This document shows, piece after piece, positions 25,212-33,676 of a stretch of 64,000 nucleotides of DNA. Under the pieces are notes generated by a model. That model was not told the origin of the DNA. It saw nothing but the letters and a program-made list of their open reading frames with translations, and did not search any database. Position numbers and translations under genes: made by a program. The DNA is from Hymenobacter sp. 15J16-1T3B. Lineage in GTDB: Bacteria > Bacteroidota > Bacteroidia > Cytophagales > Hymenobacteraceae. Positions within the stretch are counted from its first letter, which is position 1. Every line of letters starts with the position of its first letter. Location of the stretch: contig NZ_JAJFAV010000021.1 in assembly GCF_020711235.1 (NCBI RefSeq), positions 1-64,000 on the forward strand, in the 5' to 3' direction.

Positions 25212-25949
25212 TTACGACGGCTGGCCAGTGGGGGCCAGGGTAGCCAGGGCCTGCTCCCGCTCGGCGTCGCGCACGATGATGCTGAGCGTGGAGGCCACGT
25301 AGCGGTTTTCCTGCTCGTGCGGGGTTTTGCCGAGGGTGTCGAAGTCGCCGTTGATGTCGGTGAAGCTCACCACTTGGGTAAAGAGCGTTTTGTCTTCCAC
25401 GTCGGTCAGGGCCGAGCCGATGACGTTGCCGAGCTGCAAAATCAGCCCCACCGTCTGCGTCGGGGCTTTCACGATGGCGGCCGTCACTTGCTGCAGCAGG
25501 CTTTTGTAGGTGTCGTTGCTCTGGGCGGCGGCCAGCACCTGCCCGGTGTCGCGCAGGTCCTTTTTGCTTTTGAGCACCGACACGAGCACGTGCACCTGGC
25601 AGGGCGGTTTCTGGTCGGGCTGCTCCTGCTTCCAGTAGTACACGGTGCGGTCGACGGGCAGGTCCTCGTTGTCGTCGACGCGGGCGAAGCTGTTGAGCGT
25701 GAGCGTGCGCGGCTCCTGCATCTGGTCATCGATGACCACCACGAGCAGATAGAGGTTGGCGTAGCCGGGAAAGGGCGGAATGCGCGGGGTGTGGTTGTCC
25801 TTGACGAGCAGGCGCGAGAGGCGCACCTCCAGGCCACTGACGTTGCCGGAATCGGGAATGATGCCGCGGGCCCCGTCGAGGCGGCCGGGCTGGGCCGCGG
25901 GCAGCGACACGGTGGACACAATGGCGTCGTCTTGTAAGCTGAGGGCCAT
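25212..25949 (-). CDS. unknown beta-rich protein of the wall-hydrolase region
   Basis: 245 aa, no signal peptide or TM. The first two thirds alternate beta-like strands with acidic loops (ANLYLLVVVIDDQ, LTLNSFARVDDNEDLP, CQVHVLVSVLKSKKD), which resembles a C2-like or jelly-roll sandwich with possible Ca-binding Asp. Residues about 150-190 are helical (LLQQVTAAIVKAPTQTVGLI). The C-terminal part includes SFTDINGDFDTLG. I do not recognise the family. It is upstream of the 4-TM protein on the same strand but separated by 326 AT-rich bases, and divergent from the muramidase. It may belong to the same functional group; that is inference. Confidence 0.65.
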   Translation of the reverse strand: MALSLQDDAIVSTVSLPAAQPGRLDGARGIIPDSGNVSGLEVRLSRLLVKDNHTPRIPPFPGYANLYLLVVVIDDQMQEPRTLTLNSFARVDDNEDLPVDRTVYYWKQEQPDQKPPCQVHVLVSVLKSKKDLRDTGQVLAAAQSNDTYKSLLQQVTAAIVKAPTQTVGLILQLGNVIGSALTDVEDKTLFTQVVSFTDINGDFDTLGKTPHEQENRYVASTLSIIVRDAEREQALATLAPTGQPS

Positions 25950-26157
25950 GAGCGGAAAACGAAGGAGGTGAAAACGACAAAAACCACAGCAACCAAGCCG
26001 CGCGGAGCAGAACTCGTTGGGCGAATTGCCGGCGGCCTTTTCAAGCCTACGCGGACGGCTACCTGGGCACCGTCAATTACGACTAACCCGAGCTTGCATC
26101 TGCATAATTAAAATAATTCCGCCTCGCCCCCAATTATTCATTCACCTTTTTGCTAAT

Positions 26158-26192
26158 ATCGACCTGCGCCCCGCTTTTGCCGGCGGGTCGAT
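26158..26192 (+). promoter_or_regulatory. leader hairpin upstream of the muramidase
   Basis: ATCGACC (26158-26164) pairs with GGTCGAT (26186-26192) around a GC-rich inner segment, 33 bases before the muramidase ATG. An AT-rich stretch (26095-26157) with several TAATTA-like words precedes it and probably contains the promoter. No gene fits in 25950-26225. Confidence 0.35.
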
Positions 26193-26225
26193 TACGGTTC
26201 CCTTTTGCTTTTTTTGATTGTTGCT

Positions 26226-26921
26226 ATGGCTGCTTTTACGCACTACTACCCCACCCTGCTCGCCAACGAAGGCGGCTACTGCCACGACCCGCTCGACCCG
26301 GGCGGCGAAACCTACCGCGGCATTGCCCGCACCGCCAACCCGCACTGGTCCGGCTGGCCCGCCGTCGACGCCGTCAAGGCCCACCTGGGCTTGCCCCACC
26401 CCGTGCCCCAGGCCGACTGGCACCAGCTCAACGTGGCGCTGGCCGCCGATGCTCCGCTGGCCGCGGCCATCGAGGCCTTTTACAAAGCCGCCTACTGGAA
26501 CCCGCTGCACCTCGACGCGGTGAACTCGCAGCCCATTGCCGACCAGCTGGCCGACCACGGCGTGAATGCCGGCACCGGCCGGGCGGCCAAAATGTGGCAG
26601 TACTTGCTCAACACCGAATTCGGCGCCCACCTAGTCCTCGACGGCGAAATCGGCCCGCAGAGCGTCGCCGCGCTCAACGCCGTCGACGCCGGCCATTTCT
26701 ACCAGCGGTTGATTGCCATGCGCCAGGCCTTTTACAAGTACCGCGCGGGCGCCTTCACGCCGGCCGAAGCCACCGCGCTGGCTGCTTGGCACCAGTTTTT
26801 CGCTCAGCAGCTCAACCTGCACACCGACGCGCGCATGGAAAAATACCTGGCCAGCTGGCTGGGCCGCACCCACGAAGCCTTCACGCCCACGCCCGCTTCG
26901 GTTGCGGCGGCCACGGCGTAA
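26226..26921 (+). CDS. GH108-type N-acetylmuramidase (lysozyme, ZliS-like)
   Basis: 231 aa lysozyme of glycoside hydrolase family 108, cutting the glycan backbone of peptidoglycan. The diagnostic N-terminal motif is intact: LLANEGGYCHDPLDPGGETYRGIA with catalytic Glu15. The C-terminal part (about 95-205: ADHGVNAGTGRAAKM, DGEIGPQSVAALNAVD, YKYRAGAFTP) matches the peptidoglycan-binding-like half of phage endolysins. There is no signal peptide. ATG 26226 is chosen because it gives the family N-terminus. It is divergent from the unknown 245-aa protein, and with the leaderless amidase nearby it suggests a phage-derived or lysis-linked module. Confidence 0.85.
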   Translation: MAAFTHYYPTLLANEGGYCHDPLDPGGETYRGIARTANPHWSGWPAVDAVKAHLGLPHPVPQADWHQLNVALAADAPLAAAIEAFYKAAYWNPLHLDAVNSQPIADQLADHGVNAGTGRAAKMWQYLLNTEFGAHLVLDGEIGPQSVAALNAVDAGHFYQRLIAMRQAFYKYRAGAFTPAEATALAAWHQFFAQQLNLHTDARMEKYLASWLGRTHEAFTPTPASVAAATA

Positions 26922-26943
26922 TGCACTTTTCATAAAACGGTAA

Positions 26944-27026
26944 GAACGTCCTGCTGCGCTTGCCGAAGCCTTACTACCGAACAAACGACGCGGTAGTGAG
27001 GCTTCGGCAAGCGCAGCAGGACGTTC
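26944..27026. repeat. 36-bp inverted repeat with 11-base loop
   Basis: The left arm 26944-26979 begins GAACGTCCTGCTGCGCTTGC. The right arm 26991-27026 is its reverse complement at 35 of 36 positions. It fills the gap between the convergent muramidase and 128-aa unknown protein, so it can act as a bidirectional terminator. Its length and near-identity suggest a mobile palindromic element. Its sequence differs from the other long palindromes in this window. Confidence 0.85.
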
Positions 27027-27048
27027 CGGTTCAAAAGAGCCTTACCGA

Positions 27049-27435
27049 CTAGCGCGCCGGGCGCAATTCGTCGGCTTCGAAGACGCGCGGCACTTTCTTT
27101 TTGCGCACCACAATCTGGTACCGGGCGCGGTCGTGCCGCTCGTCCCACATGATGTCGGATACGACGCCGCGCAGGCGAGGCTGGCCGGGCTCCAGGTCCA
27201 CGGCCTCCACCGCGTCGCCGAAGCCGAACGGGGGGCGCTGCACCGGGCGGAACAGCTCGGGGCGCACGAGGTAGTTGCGCTCGTCGTAGCGCAGCGTAAT
27301 CCACTCCTCGTCCTCGCTGATTTTTTCGAAAAGCTTGTCGAGCGGCTCCACCCACTCAAAGGAGCGGCGGTTGGCCGGGTGGAGGTAGGAATAACCGTAG
27401 GCGGGCGACCAGCCATACAGGCCGTATTCGAGCAT
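27049..27435 (-). CDS. conserved unknown protein, DUF6960-like
   Basis: 128 aa, cytoplasmic. It begins MLEYGLYGWSPAYGYSYLHP, then PLDKLFEKISEDEEWITLRY and LVRPELFRPV, a pattern I associate with the small DUF6960 proteins of Bacteroidota (GLYPW, HP, KVFE, LRYG, RVxPxLF). The second half (FGFGDAVEAVD, VVSDIMWDER, YQIVVRKKKVPRVF) looks like a small SH3-like barrel found at the C-terminus of that group. ATG 27435 is preferred; an open extension to 27528 is not protein-like. Function is unknown. It is convergent with the muramidase across a long palindrome. Confidence 0.7.
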   Translation of the reverse strand: MLEYGLYGWSPAYGYSYLHPANRRSFEWVEPLDKLFEKISEDEEWITLRYDERNYLVRPELFRPVQRPPFGFGDAVEAVDLEPGQPRLRGVVSDIMWDERHDRARYQIVVRKKKVPRVFEADELRPAR

Positions 27436-27794
27436 CGGACGGGGCACGGAAAGCGGAGTTGCGGTGAGAAATAGACCTCCAAAACACCGCTGCGCAGCCG
27501 CGGGTTCGGCGGGCGGCAAAAGTAGCACCGTCCAATTCGTACCGCCGGGCCTGCGGCGCAGGATTAGCCCGAGCCCGGGCAGCTGCCCTCGGAAGGCCCG
27601 GTTTAAAGCGGCGGCCTTTGGCGCCGGGAGCTAGGAGCTTCGCGACCAGCAGCCCAATCCCCAGGCACCTATGAGGCCGGGCGGCGTAGCGACGGGCACG
27701 CGCCCAACCCCGGCTGCGACGCCCGCGGCCACCAGGAATGGACCGTGGCGGTACTCTGCGAGCCGGAGGACTACACTGGCCCCGCAGCGGCACG
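27436..27794. other. intergenic stretch, nothing recognised
   Basis: About 360 GC-rich bases between two leftward genes. Open frames here are Arg/Pro/Ala-rich and lack protein character. I see no strong hairpin or clear -7 box; a leader and promoter for the 128-aa gene should lie near its left end. Confidence 0.4.
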
Positions 27795-28472
27795 CTACGC
27801 CTCGTCCTCTAGGATTTCGCCGCCGGCCGCGTGCTCCAGCAACCGCTGCCGCAAGGCCGGGCCGTCGTGCAGGTGGGCGAAGGACAGGCGCTCCTCGCGG
27901 CCGCTGCGGTAGCGGATCAGCAGGTCCGCTTCGCCCACGGCCACCAGCGTGTCGATGTCGGCCCAGCGCCAGTGACGCAGCGCCACCAGCGGGTTGGGGC
28001 GCAGGCTAAAGCCCTCGGCGTGCAGGTGCAGGTGGCGGCGGGCGTCGAGGCGGCGCAGGCCGAAGGCCAGGCCCACGTACACCAGCGCCACGGCCCAGTA
28101 CAGCCAGGGCAGCACGTGGAACCGGGGCGGGGCGCCGGCGTCGGCAGCCTCGTGGTGGCGGTGCCAGATGTGGTAGCCTTCAAGCGCCAGAATGCCCGCG
28201 CCGGCAATTTCCAGCCACTCCACCCGGGCGCGGTGGTGCGGGTGCTGCTGCAGGTGGCGCAGCTCCCGCACTAGCAGCAGCACGTAGGCCGCGCCCACCC
28301 CGATTTCGGCTGCCGTCACCCAGCTCAGCGTCTCGCCCTGCAGCAGGGGCAGCAGGCTGCTGAGTAGCACTAGCGCGGGCACCAAGTGCGAGAGGGCCTT
28401 GGCGCGCTGCCGCCGGGCGTGGTGGCGGTGGTATACAACAATGCGGCTGGAGTCGGGGGCGAAGGAATTCAC
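27795..28472 (-). CDS. four-TM membrane protein with soluble C-terminal domain
   Basis: About 225 aa from the GTG at 28472 (VNSFAPDSSRIVVYHRHH). The frame is open to an ATG at 28535, but that extension is Arg/Pro-rich, so GTG is preferred with modest certainty. Four hydrophobic segments (LVPALVLLSSLLPLL, IGVGAAYVLLLV, IAGAGILALEGYHIW, LYWAVALVYVGLAFGL) are followed by about 80 soluble residues (LHAEGFSLRPNPLVALRHW, DIDTLVAVGEADLLIRY) resembling a bacterial PH-like domain. His-rich loops lie between TMs. It is just downstream of the methyltransferase on the same strand and probably co-transcribed. The role is unknown. Confidence 0.65.
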   Translation of the reverse strand: MNSFAPDSSRIVVYHRHHARRQRAKALSHLVPALVLLSSLLPLLQGETLSWVTAAEIGVGAAYVLLLVRELRHLQQHPHHRARVEWLEIAGAGILALEGYHIWHRHHEAADAGAPPRFHVLPWLYWAVALVYVGLAFGLRRLDARRHLHLHAEGFSLRPNPLVALRHWRWADIDTLVAVGEADLLIRYRSGREERLSFAHLHDGPALRQRLLEHAAGGEILEDEA

Positions 28473-28539
28473 GGCGCCCAAGCACGGCAAAATCCGGCCG
28501 GGGCGCAACTCCGCGCGCATCCCTGCAGGGGCCAATGCC

Positions 28540-29649
28540 TCAGCTGTGCAGCTGGTAGAAGCGGAAAAACGGGTGCTCGATGGGCAGAATTTCGGTGCGC
28601 GCGAAGCCGGCCCCGCGGGCGTAGCGGGCCAGCGTGCCGGGGCGCATCACGGTGCCCGTTTCGGCCGACGGGTCCTCGGCCTTGCCCACCGGCAGGCAGT
28701 GCAGAATGCTGAAGCCGTACATCAGCCGCTCGATGGGGTCGGCGCTGGCGGAGAACTGCTCGGCCACCCGCTCGTCCATCACCAGTACGGCGCCGCTGGG
28801 GCCTGCCAGGCGGCGCATGGCGCGCAGCACGGCCACCGGCTGGCTCATGTCGTGGATGCACTCGAAGGCCGTGACCAAGTCGTAGTGGCCCTCGGTGAGC
28901 GGGGCATCGGCCGCGTCGCGCACCCGGATGCGCACCCGCTCCGAGAGGCCCGCGGCGGCCACGTTGGCCTGGGCCAGCGCCACCGACTCCTCGTCCAGAT
29001 CGAACCCATCGACCACGATATCCGGGTAGCACTGCGCCAGGCCGATGCCCGACCATCCGGCCCCGCAGCCGATGTCGGCCACGCGGGCGGGCCGCTCGGA
29101 TTGGCGCAGGCGGGCGTCGATATCGGGCAAGCCGGGCAGCCACTCCCGGCCCAGCTGCTGCAAGAACATGGTGCGGTTTTGCCCGGCCTGCCCCTCGCGC
29201 ATGTCGGGCCCGTAGGCGCCGAAGGAGAGGCCGCCGCCGCTGCGGTACGAGGCCACCACCGCGGGCAGCGGGTGCACGATGCCGGCCATGAGTTGGGCCA
29301 TGGGGGCGAGGTACTGCAGGCTGTTTTCGTCGGCCAGCACTTCGGCCGGGCCGGGCGGCAGCGCATACCGCCGCTCGGCGGCCGGGGCATGCTCGTCGTC
29401 GACGGTGAGAATGGCCGATACGGTTTGCTGCTCCAGCCACTCGCAGGCGTAGCGGGCGTCGGTGCCGGTGCGGCGGGCCAGCTGGGCGGCCGTGAGCGGG
29501 CCGCTGCGGGCCAGGACCTGGTAGTAGCCCAGCCGCACGCCCAGATACACGCCGAATACGTCGAAGGCGCCCAGCAGGGACTGCACGAACCGGTCGGCAA
29601 AGGCGTCGGCGCTGACCTCGGCGGCCGCGGCGGTGATGGTGGTTTCCAT
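28540..29649 (-). CDS. SAM-dependent methyltransferase with N-terminal winged helix
   Basis: 369 aa class I methyltransferase. The N-terminal 110 residues form a winged-helix-like module (LTAAQLARRTGTDARYACEWLEQQ) as in Rv2258c-type and O-methyltransferase-like proteins. The Rossmann core carries motif I VADIGCGAGWSGIGLA (about 190-205), an acidic end of strand 2 (VDGFDLDEESVALA) and DLVTAFECIHDMSQP (about 255-270). The acceptor is unknown; related proteins methylate small molecules. It is first in a leftward pair with the 4-TM protein and divergent from the glycogen genes, with 183 bases between them. Confidence 0.88.
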   Translation of the reverse strand: METTITAAAAEVSADAFADRFVQSLLGAFDVFGVYLGVRLGYYQVLARSGPLTAAQLARRTGTDARYACEWLEQQTVSAILTVDDEHAPAAERRYALPPGPAEVLADENSLQYLAPMAQLMAGIVHPLPAVVASYRSGGGLSFGAYGPDMREGQAGQNRTMFLQQLGREWLPGLPDIDARLRQSERPARVADIGCGAGWSGIGLAQCYPDIVVDGFDLDEESVALAQANVAAAGLSERVRIRVRDAADAPLTEGHYDLVTAFECIHDMSQPVAVLRAMRRLAGPSGAVLVMDERVAEQFSASADPIERLMYGFSILHCLPVGKAEDPSAETGTVMRPGTLARYARGAGFARTEILPIEHPFFRFYQLHS

Positions 29650-29832
29650 AACGCGTGGGGGTTAGGTTGATAACACCGCCGACGGACGGCTTCCGCCGGG
29701 CTTATCCTCAAGGTAATCAATATCAAGCACTAGCGCCCCGGGCCGCTGGCGCGGGTGTAACCACGACCGGCACAACCTAAACTCGACAAAAGCAGTTAGT
29801 GCGAACTGATTTGCCGCACACCGCTTTTGCTC

Positions 29833-31686
29833 ATGCCTAGCACCTTCACTCCGAAACCACCGCGCCCCGCTGCCCAGCCGGCCGCACCCGTGGCCGCCCT
29901 GCCCGCTGGAATGGGCGCCATTTTGCACCCCGAGGGCGTCACCTTCCGCGTGTGGGCCCCGCACGCCCAGGCCGTATCGGTCGTCGGGCCCTTCAACGAC
30001 TGGGACGCCGAGTCCCACCCGCTGCGCCACGAAGCCGACGGCTACTGGGCCGCCACCGTGGCCGCGCTGCCCGCCGGCACCGAATACAAGTTCTGGCTCA
30101 AGACCGAAGACGGCCGCGAGCTGACCCGCCACGACCCCTACGCCCGCCAGGTCACGCACTCGGCCGGCAACTCGGTGGTGCACGACCCCAGCTTCGACTG
30201 GGGCGACGACCACTTCGAGATGCCCGCCTGGAACGAGCTGGTCATCTACGAGCTGCACGTGGGCACCTTCTACGCCCCCGACCCCGCCCGCCCCGGCACC
30301 TTCCGCGACGCCATCGAGAAGCTGGGCTACCTGCGGGACCTGGGCGTGAATGCCGTCGAAATCATGCCGGCCACGGAGTTTCCGGGCTCCCTGTCGTGGG
30401 GCTACAACCCGGCCCACCCCTACGCCATCGAAACCGACTACGGCGGGCCTCTGGCTTTCAAAGAGTTTATCCGCGCCGCCCACCAGCACGGCATTGCCGT
30501 GATTCTGGACGTGGTCTACAACCACTTCGGCCCCGGCGACCTGGACCTGTGGCAGTTCGACGGCTGGCAGGAAAACGACGGCGGGGGCATCTATTTCTAC
30601 AATGATTGGCGCGCCGAAACGCCCTGGGGCCACAACCGCCCCGACTACGGCCGCCCCGAGGTGCGCCAGTACATCCGCGACAACGCCCTGCTCTGGCTGG
30701 AAGAATACCGCGTCGACGGGCTGCGGGCCGACGCCATTGCCCACATCCGCAACGTGGACGGCACCACCGACCCCGCCCGCGACCTGCCCGACGGCTGGAG
30801 CCTGATGAAGTGGATCAACGAGGAAATCCACGCCCGCATGCCCTGGAAAATCACCATTGCCGAGGATTTGCTCGGCAACGAGTACATCACCAAAACGCCC
30901 GGCGAGGGCGGCCAGGGCTTCTCGGCCCAGTGGGATTCGGCCTTCGTGTACCCCATCCGCGACGCGCTGGTGACGCCCAACGACCAGGACCGCAGCATGG
31001 CGGCCGTGGCCGCGGCCCTGACCAAAGTCTACAACGGCGACGCGTTTCAGCGCGTGGTCTACACCGAGTCGCACGACGAGGTGGCCAACGGCAAGGCCCG
31101 CGTGACCGAGGAAATCATGCCCGGCAACGCGGCCTCCTGGTTTCCGAAGAAGCGCTCCACCCTGGGCGCCGCGCTGGTCTTCACCGCCCCGGGCATCCCG
31201 ATGATTTTCCAGGGCCAGCCCATGCTCGCCGACGGCTCGTTCAGCGACGACCAGCCGCTAGACTGGAGCCGCGAGGAGCAGTTCGGGGGCCTGGTGCACC
31301 TGTACCGCGACCTGATAGCGCTGCGCCGCAACCAGCGCGGCACCACCGGCGGCCTGCGGGGCCAGCACATCGAGGTGCTGCACGTCAACGACGAAGACAA
31401 GGTGCTGGCCTTCCGGCGCTGGGCCGACGGCGGCCCCGCCGATGACACCGTCGTGCTCTGCAACTTCGCCGACCGCAGCCACGAAGCCTACACCATCGGC
31501 CTGCCCGCAAGCGGGCAGTGGCACGTGCGTTTCAACTCCGACTGGGCCGGCTACGACCAGGAGTTCGGCAACTTCGAGAGCGTGGGGACTCAGGCCGACG
31601 CAGGCGACTACGACGGGCAGCCGTTTGCGGGCTCCTTCGGGCTGGCGCCCTACTCGGTGCTCATTATTTCGCAGGACGCGGACTAG
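29833..31686 (+). CDS. GH13 alpha-glucan enzyme, branching-enzyme-like
   Basis: 617 aa. An N-terminal CBM48/early-set domain (about 20-110: GVTFRVWAPHAQAVSVVG, FNDWD) precedes a GH13 barrel with the four conserved regions: DVVYNHFGPG, GLRADAIAHI (nucleophile Asp), ITIAEDLLGN (acid/base Glu) and ESHDEVANG. A C-terminal beta domain ends the protein. The region pattern fits 1,4-alpha-glucan branching enzyme or trehalohydrolase-type enzymes; the following glycogen synthase makes branching more likely. ATG 29833 is used; a TTG two codons earlier is possible. A terminator after the gene and a separate -7 box show that it is not strictly co-transcribed with the synthase. Confidence 0.88.
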   Translation: MPSTFTPKPPRPAAQPAAPVAALPAGMGAILHPEGVTFRVWAPHAQAVSVVGPFNDWDAESHPLRHEADGYWAATVAALPAGTEYKFWLKTEDGRELTRHDPYARQVTHSAGNSVVHDPSFDWGDDHFEMPAWNELVIYELHVGTFYAPDPARPGTFRDAIEKLGYLRDLGVNAVEIMPATEFPGSLSWGYNPAHPYAIETDYGGPLAFKEFIRAAHQHGIAVILDVVYNHFGPGDLDLWQFDGWQENDGGGIYFYNDWRAETPWGHNRPDYGRPEVRQYIRDNALLWLEEYRVDGLRADAIAHIRNVDGTTDPARDLPDGWSLMKWINEEIHARMPWKITIAEDLLGNEYITKTPGEGGQGFSAQWDSAFVYPIRDALVTPNDQDRSMAAVAAALTKVYNGDAFQRVVYTESHDEVANGKARVTEEIMPGNAASWFPKKRSTLGAALVFTAPGIPMIFQGQPMLADGSFSDDQPLDWSREEQFGGLVHLYRDLIALRRNQRGTTGGLRGQHIEVLHVNDEDKVLAFRRWADGGPADDTVVLCNFADRSHEAYTIGLPASGQWHVRFNSDWAGYDQEFGNFESVGTQADAGDYDGQPFAGSFGLAPYSVLIISQDAD

Positions 31687-31706
31687 CCCCGGCAACACAC
31701 TTGGGC

Positions 31707-31752
31707 GGCGGGCGGCGGCGGTTTTGAAAAAAACGGCGCCGCCCGCCTTTTT
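31707..31752 (+). terminator. rho-independent terminator after the GH13 gene
   Basis: GGCGGGCGGCG (31707-31717) pairs with CGCCGCCCGCC (31737-31747), with further pairing across the A/T-rich loop. A five-T run follows at 31748-31752. It precedes the separate promoter of the glycogen synthase. Confidence 0.8.
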
Positions 31753-31788
31753 GCGACTGGTTTGCCCGCAAAACCACCGGGCAGCTTC

Positions 31789-31796
31789 TATCTTGC
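31789..31796 (+). promoter_or_regulatory. -7 box (TATCTTGC) of the glycogen synthase gene
   Basis: TATCTTGC fits TAnnTTTG with the last positions altered and ends 29 bases before the ATG at 31826. A TTTG occurs at 31761-31764, slightly too far for a standard -33 element. Confidence 0.45.
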
Positions 31797-31825
31797 CGCA
31801 AGTCCTCCAACGCGCCCCTTACCGA

Positions 31826-33670
31826 ATGCAGTTTCCCGCCTCCGCCCCCGAAACCGTTGTGCCCAGCGCCTTGCTCCTGGAAGTCGCCTGGGAAGTGTGC
31901 AACCAGGTCGGCGGCATCTACACCGTTATCCGCTCCAAGGTCCCGGCCACCGTCGACGTGTGGAACGACCGGTACTGCCTGCTCGGCCCCTATTTTCCGC
32001 AACAGGCCCAGGCCGAGTTCGAGCCCCTGTCGGACACCCAGCTGGCGGCCGCCTACCACGACCCGGTGGCCCGCGCCGTGCGCCGCCTGCGCCAGCAGGG
32101 CGTGGAGGTGCACTACGGCCACTGGCTCGTCACCGGCAAGCCGCGGGTGGTGCTCTTGTCGCCGTTTCAGGCCTACAACCAGCTCGGGCAGCTCAAGGCC
32201 GACCTCTGGGAGCACCACCACATTCCCTCGCAGGAGCACGACGACCTCTTGCACCAGGTTACGGCCTTTGGGCACCTGGCCACGCGCTTCGTGCAGACCT
32301 TGGAGGCCGAAGCCGCCGCCGCCGAGTACCGCATCATTGCCCACTTCCACGAGTGGATGGTGGGCTCGGCCATTCCGGCCCTGCGCCGCGAGCAGTCGAA
32401 GGCCAAGCTGGTATTTACCACCCACGCCACCCTGCTCGGCCGCTACCTGGCCATGAACGACCCGAACTTCTACGACCACCTGCTGTACGTGGACTGGGAG
32501 CGGGAAGCCAAGCACTTCAACATCGAAACGGCCGTGCGCATGGAGCGCGCCGCCGCCCACGGCGCCCACGTGTTCACCACCGTGTCGGAGCTGACGGTGC
32601 GCGAGTGCATTTACCTGCTCGACCGCATTCCGGACGCGGTGCTGCCCAACGGGCTAAACATCGAGCGGTTTGTGGCCCTGCACGAGTTTCAGAACCTGCA
32701 CCAGCTCTACAAGTCGAAGATTCACGAATTCGTGATGGCGCACTTTTTCCAGTCGTACTCCTTCGACCTGGACAAGACGCTGTACTTCTTTACCTCCGGC
32801 CGCTACGAGTACCACAACAAGGGCTTCGACCTCACGCTGGAGGCCGTGGCGCGGCTGAACTACCGCATTCAGCAGAGCGGGCTCGAAGGGCAGGTGGTCT
32901 TGTTCATGATTACCAAGCGGCCCTACCACAGCATCAACGCCGAGGTGCTGCAGAGCCGGGCCATGCTCGACGAAGTGCAGAGCACCTGCGAGGCCATCGA
33001 GCAGCAGGTGGGCGAAAAGCTGTTTTACCAAGCCGCCAGCTCCGCCGACTACCAGCTGCCCAACCTCAACAGCCTCGTCGACGACTACTGGAAGCTGCGC
33101 TACCGCCGCGCCCTGCAAAGCTGGAAGACCACCCGCCTGCCCCCGGTCGTGACCCACAACCTCGTGGACGACGGCAAGGACGAAATCCTGGAATTCGTGC
33201 GCCGCGCCAACCTGGTGAACAACCGCCACGACCGGGTCAAGGTCGTCTACCACCCCGATTTCGTGTCGACTACCTCCCCGCTGTTCGGCATGGACTACGG
33301 GCAGTTCGTGCGCGGCTGCCACCTGGGCGTGTTTCCGAGCTACTACGAGCCCTGGGGCTACACCCCGCTGGAGTGCATTGCCAGCGGCGTGCCGGCCGTC
33401 ACCTCCGACCTCTCCGGCTTCGGCGACTACGTGCAGCAGCACGTGCCCGACCACGAGCAGAAGGGCATTTTCGTGGTGCGCCGCAAGGAGCGCAGCTTCG
33501 ACGAGGCCGCCGAGGAGCTGACCGACATGCTCTGGCGCTTCGTGATGCTCAACCGCCGGGAGCGAATCATGCAGCGCAACCAGGTGGAAAGCTCCTCCGG
33601 ACAGTTCGACTGGCACCAGCTGCGCCAGCACTACGACCACGCCTACGAGTTGGCCCTGGAGCGGGAGTAA
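31826..33670 (+). CDS. GT3-family glycogen synthase
   Basis: 614 aa glucosyltransferase of the GT3 (fungal/animal-type) family, elongating alpha-1,4-glucan, with UDP-glucose as the usual GT3 donor. Signature stretches: LEVAWEVCNQVGGIYTVIRS near the N-terminus (substrate-binding Gly pair), FHEWMVGSAIPAL, TTHATLLGRYL, TVSELTVRECIYLL with LPNGLN, and PSYYEPWGYTPLECIASGVP near residue 505, carrying the retaining-GT Glu. This is distinct from the bacterial GlgA (GT5). The upstream GH13 enzyme supports a glycogen role. The downstream DUF4198 gene starts 6 bases after the stop and is likely co-transcribed. Confidence 0.9.
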   Translation: MQFPASAPETVVPSALLLEVAWEVCNQVGGIYTVIRSKVPATVDVWNDRYCLLGPYFPQQAQAEFEPLSDTQLAAAYHDPVARAVRRLRQQGVEVHYGHWLVTGKPRVVLLSPFQAYNQLGQLKADLWEHHHIPSQEHDDLLHQVTAFGHLATRFVQTLEAEAAAAEYRIIAHFHEWMVGSAIPALRREQSKAKLVFTTHATLLGRYLAMNDPNFYDHLLYVDWEREAKHFNIETAVRMERAAAHGAHVFTTVSELTVRECIYLLDRIPDAVLPNGLNIERFVALHEFQNLHQLYKSKIHEFVMAHFFQSYSFDLDKTLYFFTSGRYEYHNKGFDLTLEAVARLNYRIQQSGLEGQVVLFMITKRPYHSINAEVLQSRAMLDEVQSTCEAIEQQVGEKLFYQAASSADYQLPNLNSLVDDYWKLRYRRALQSWKTTRLPPVVTHNLVDDGKDEILEFVRRANLVNNRHDRVKVVYHPDFVSTTSPLFGMDYGQFVRGCHLGVFPSYYEPWGYTPLECIASGVPAVTSDLSGFGDYVQQHVPDHEQKGIFVVRRKERSFDEAAEELTDMLWRFVMLNRRERIMQRNQVESSSGQFDWHQLRQHYDHAYELALERE

Positions 33671-33676
33671 GCGGCC

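Noticed and set aside
22387-26921. Prophage
   Set aside because: Only the two lysozyme/amidase genes look phage-like; no capsid, tail, integrase or attachment site was seen.
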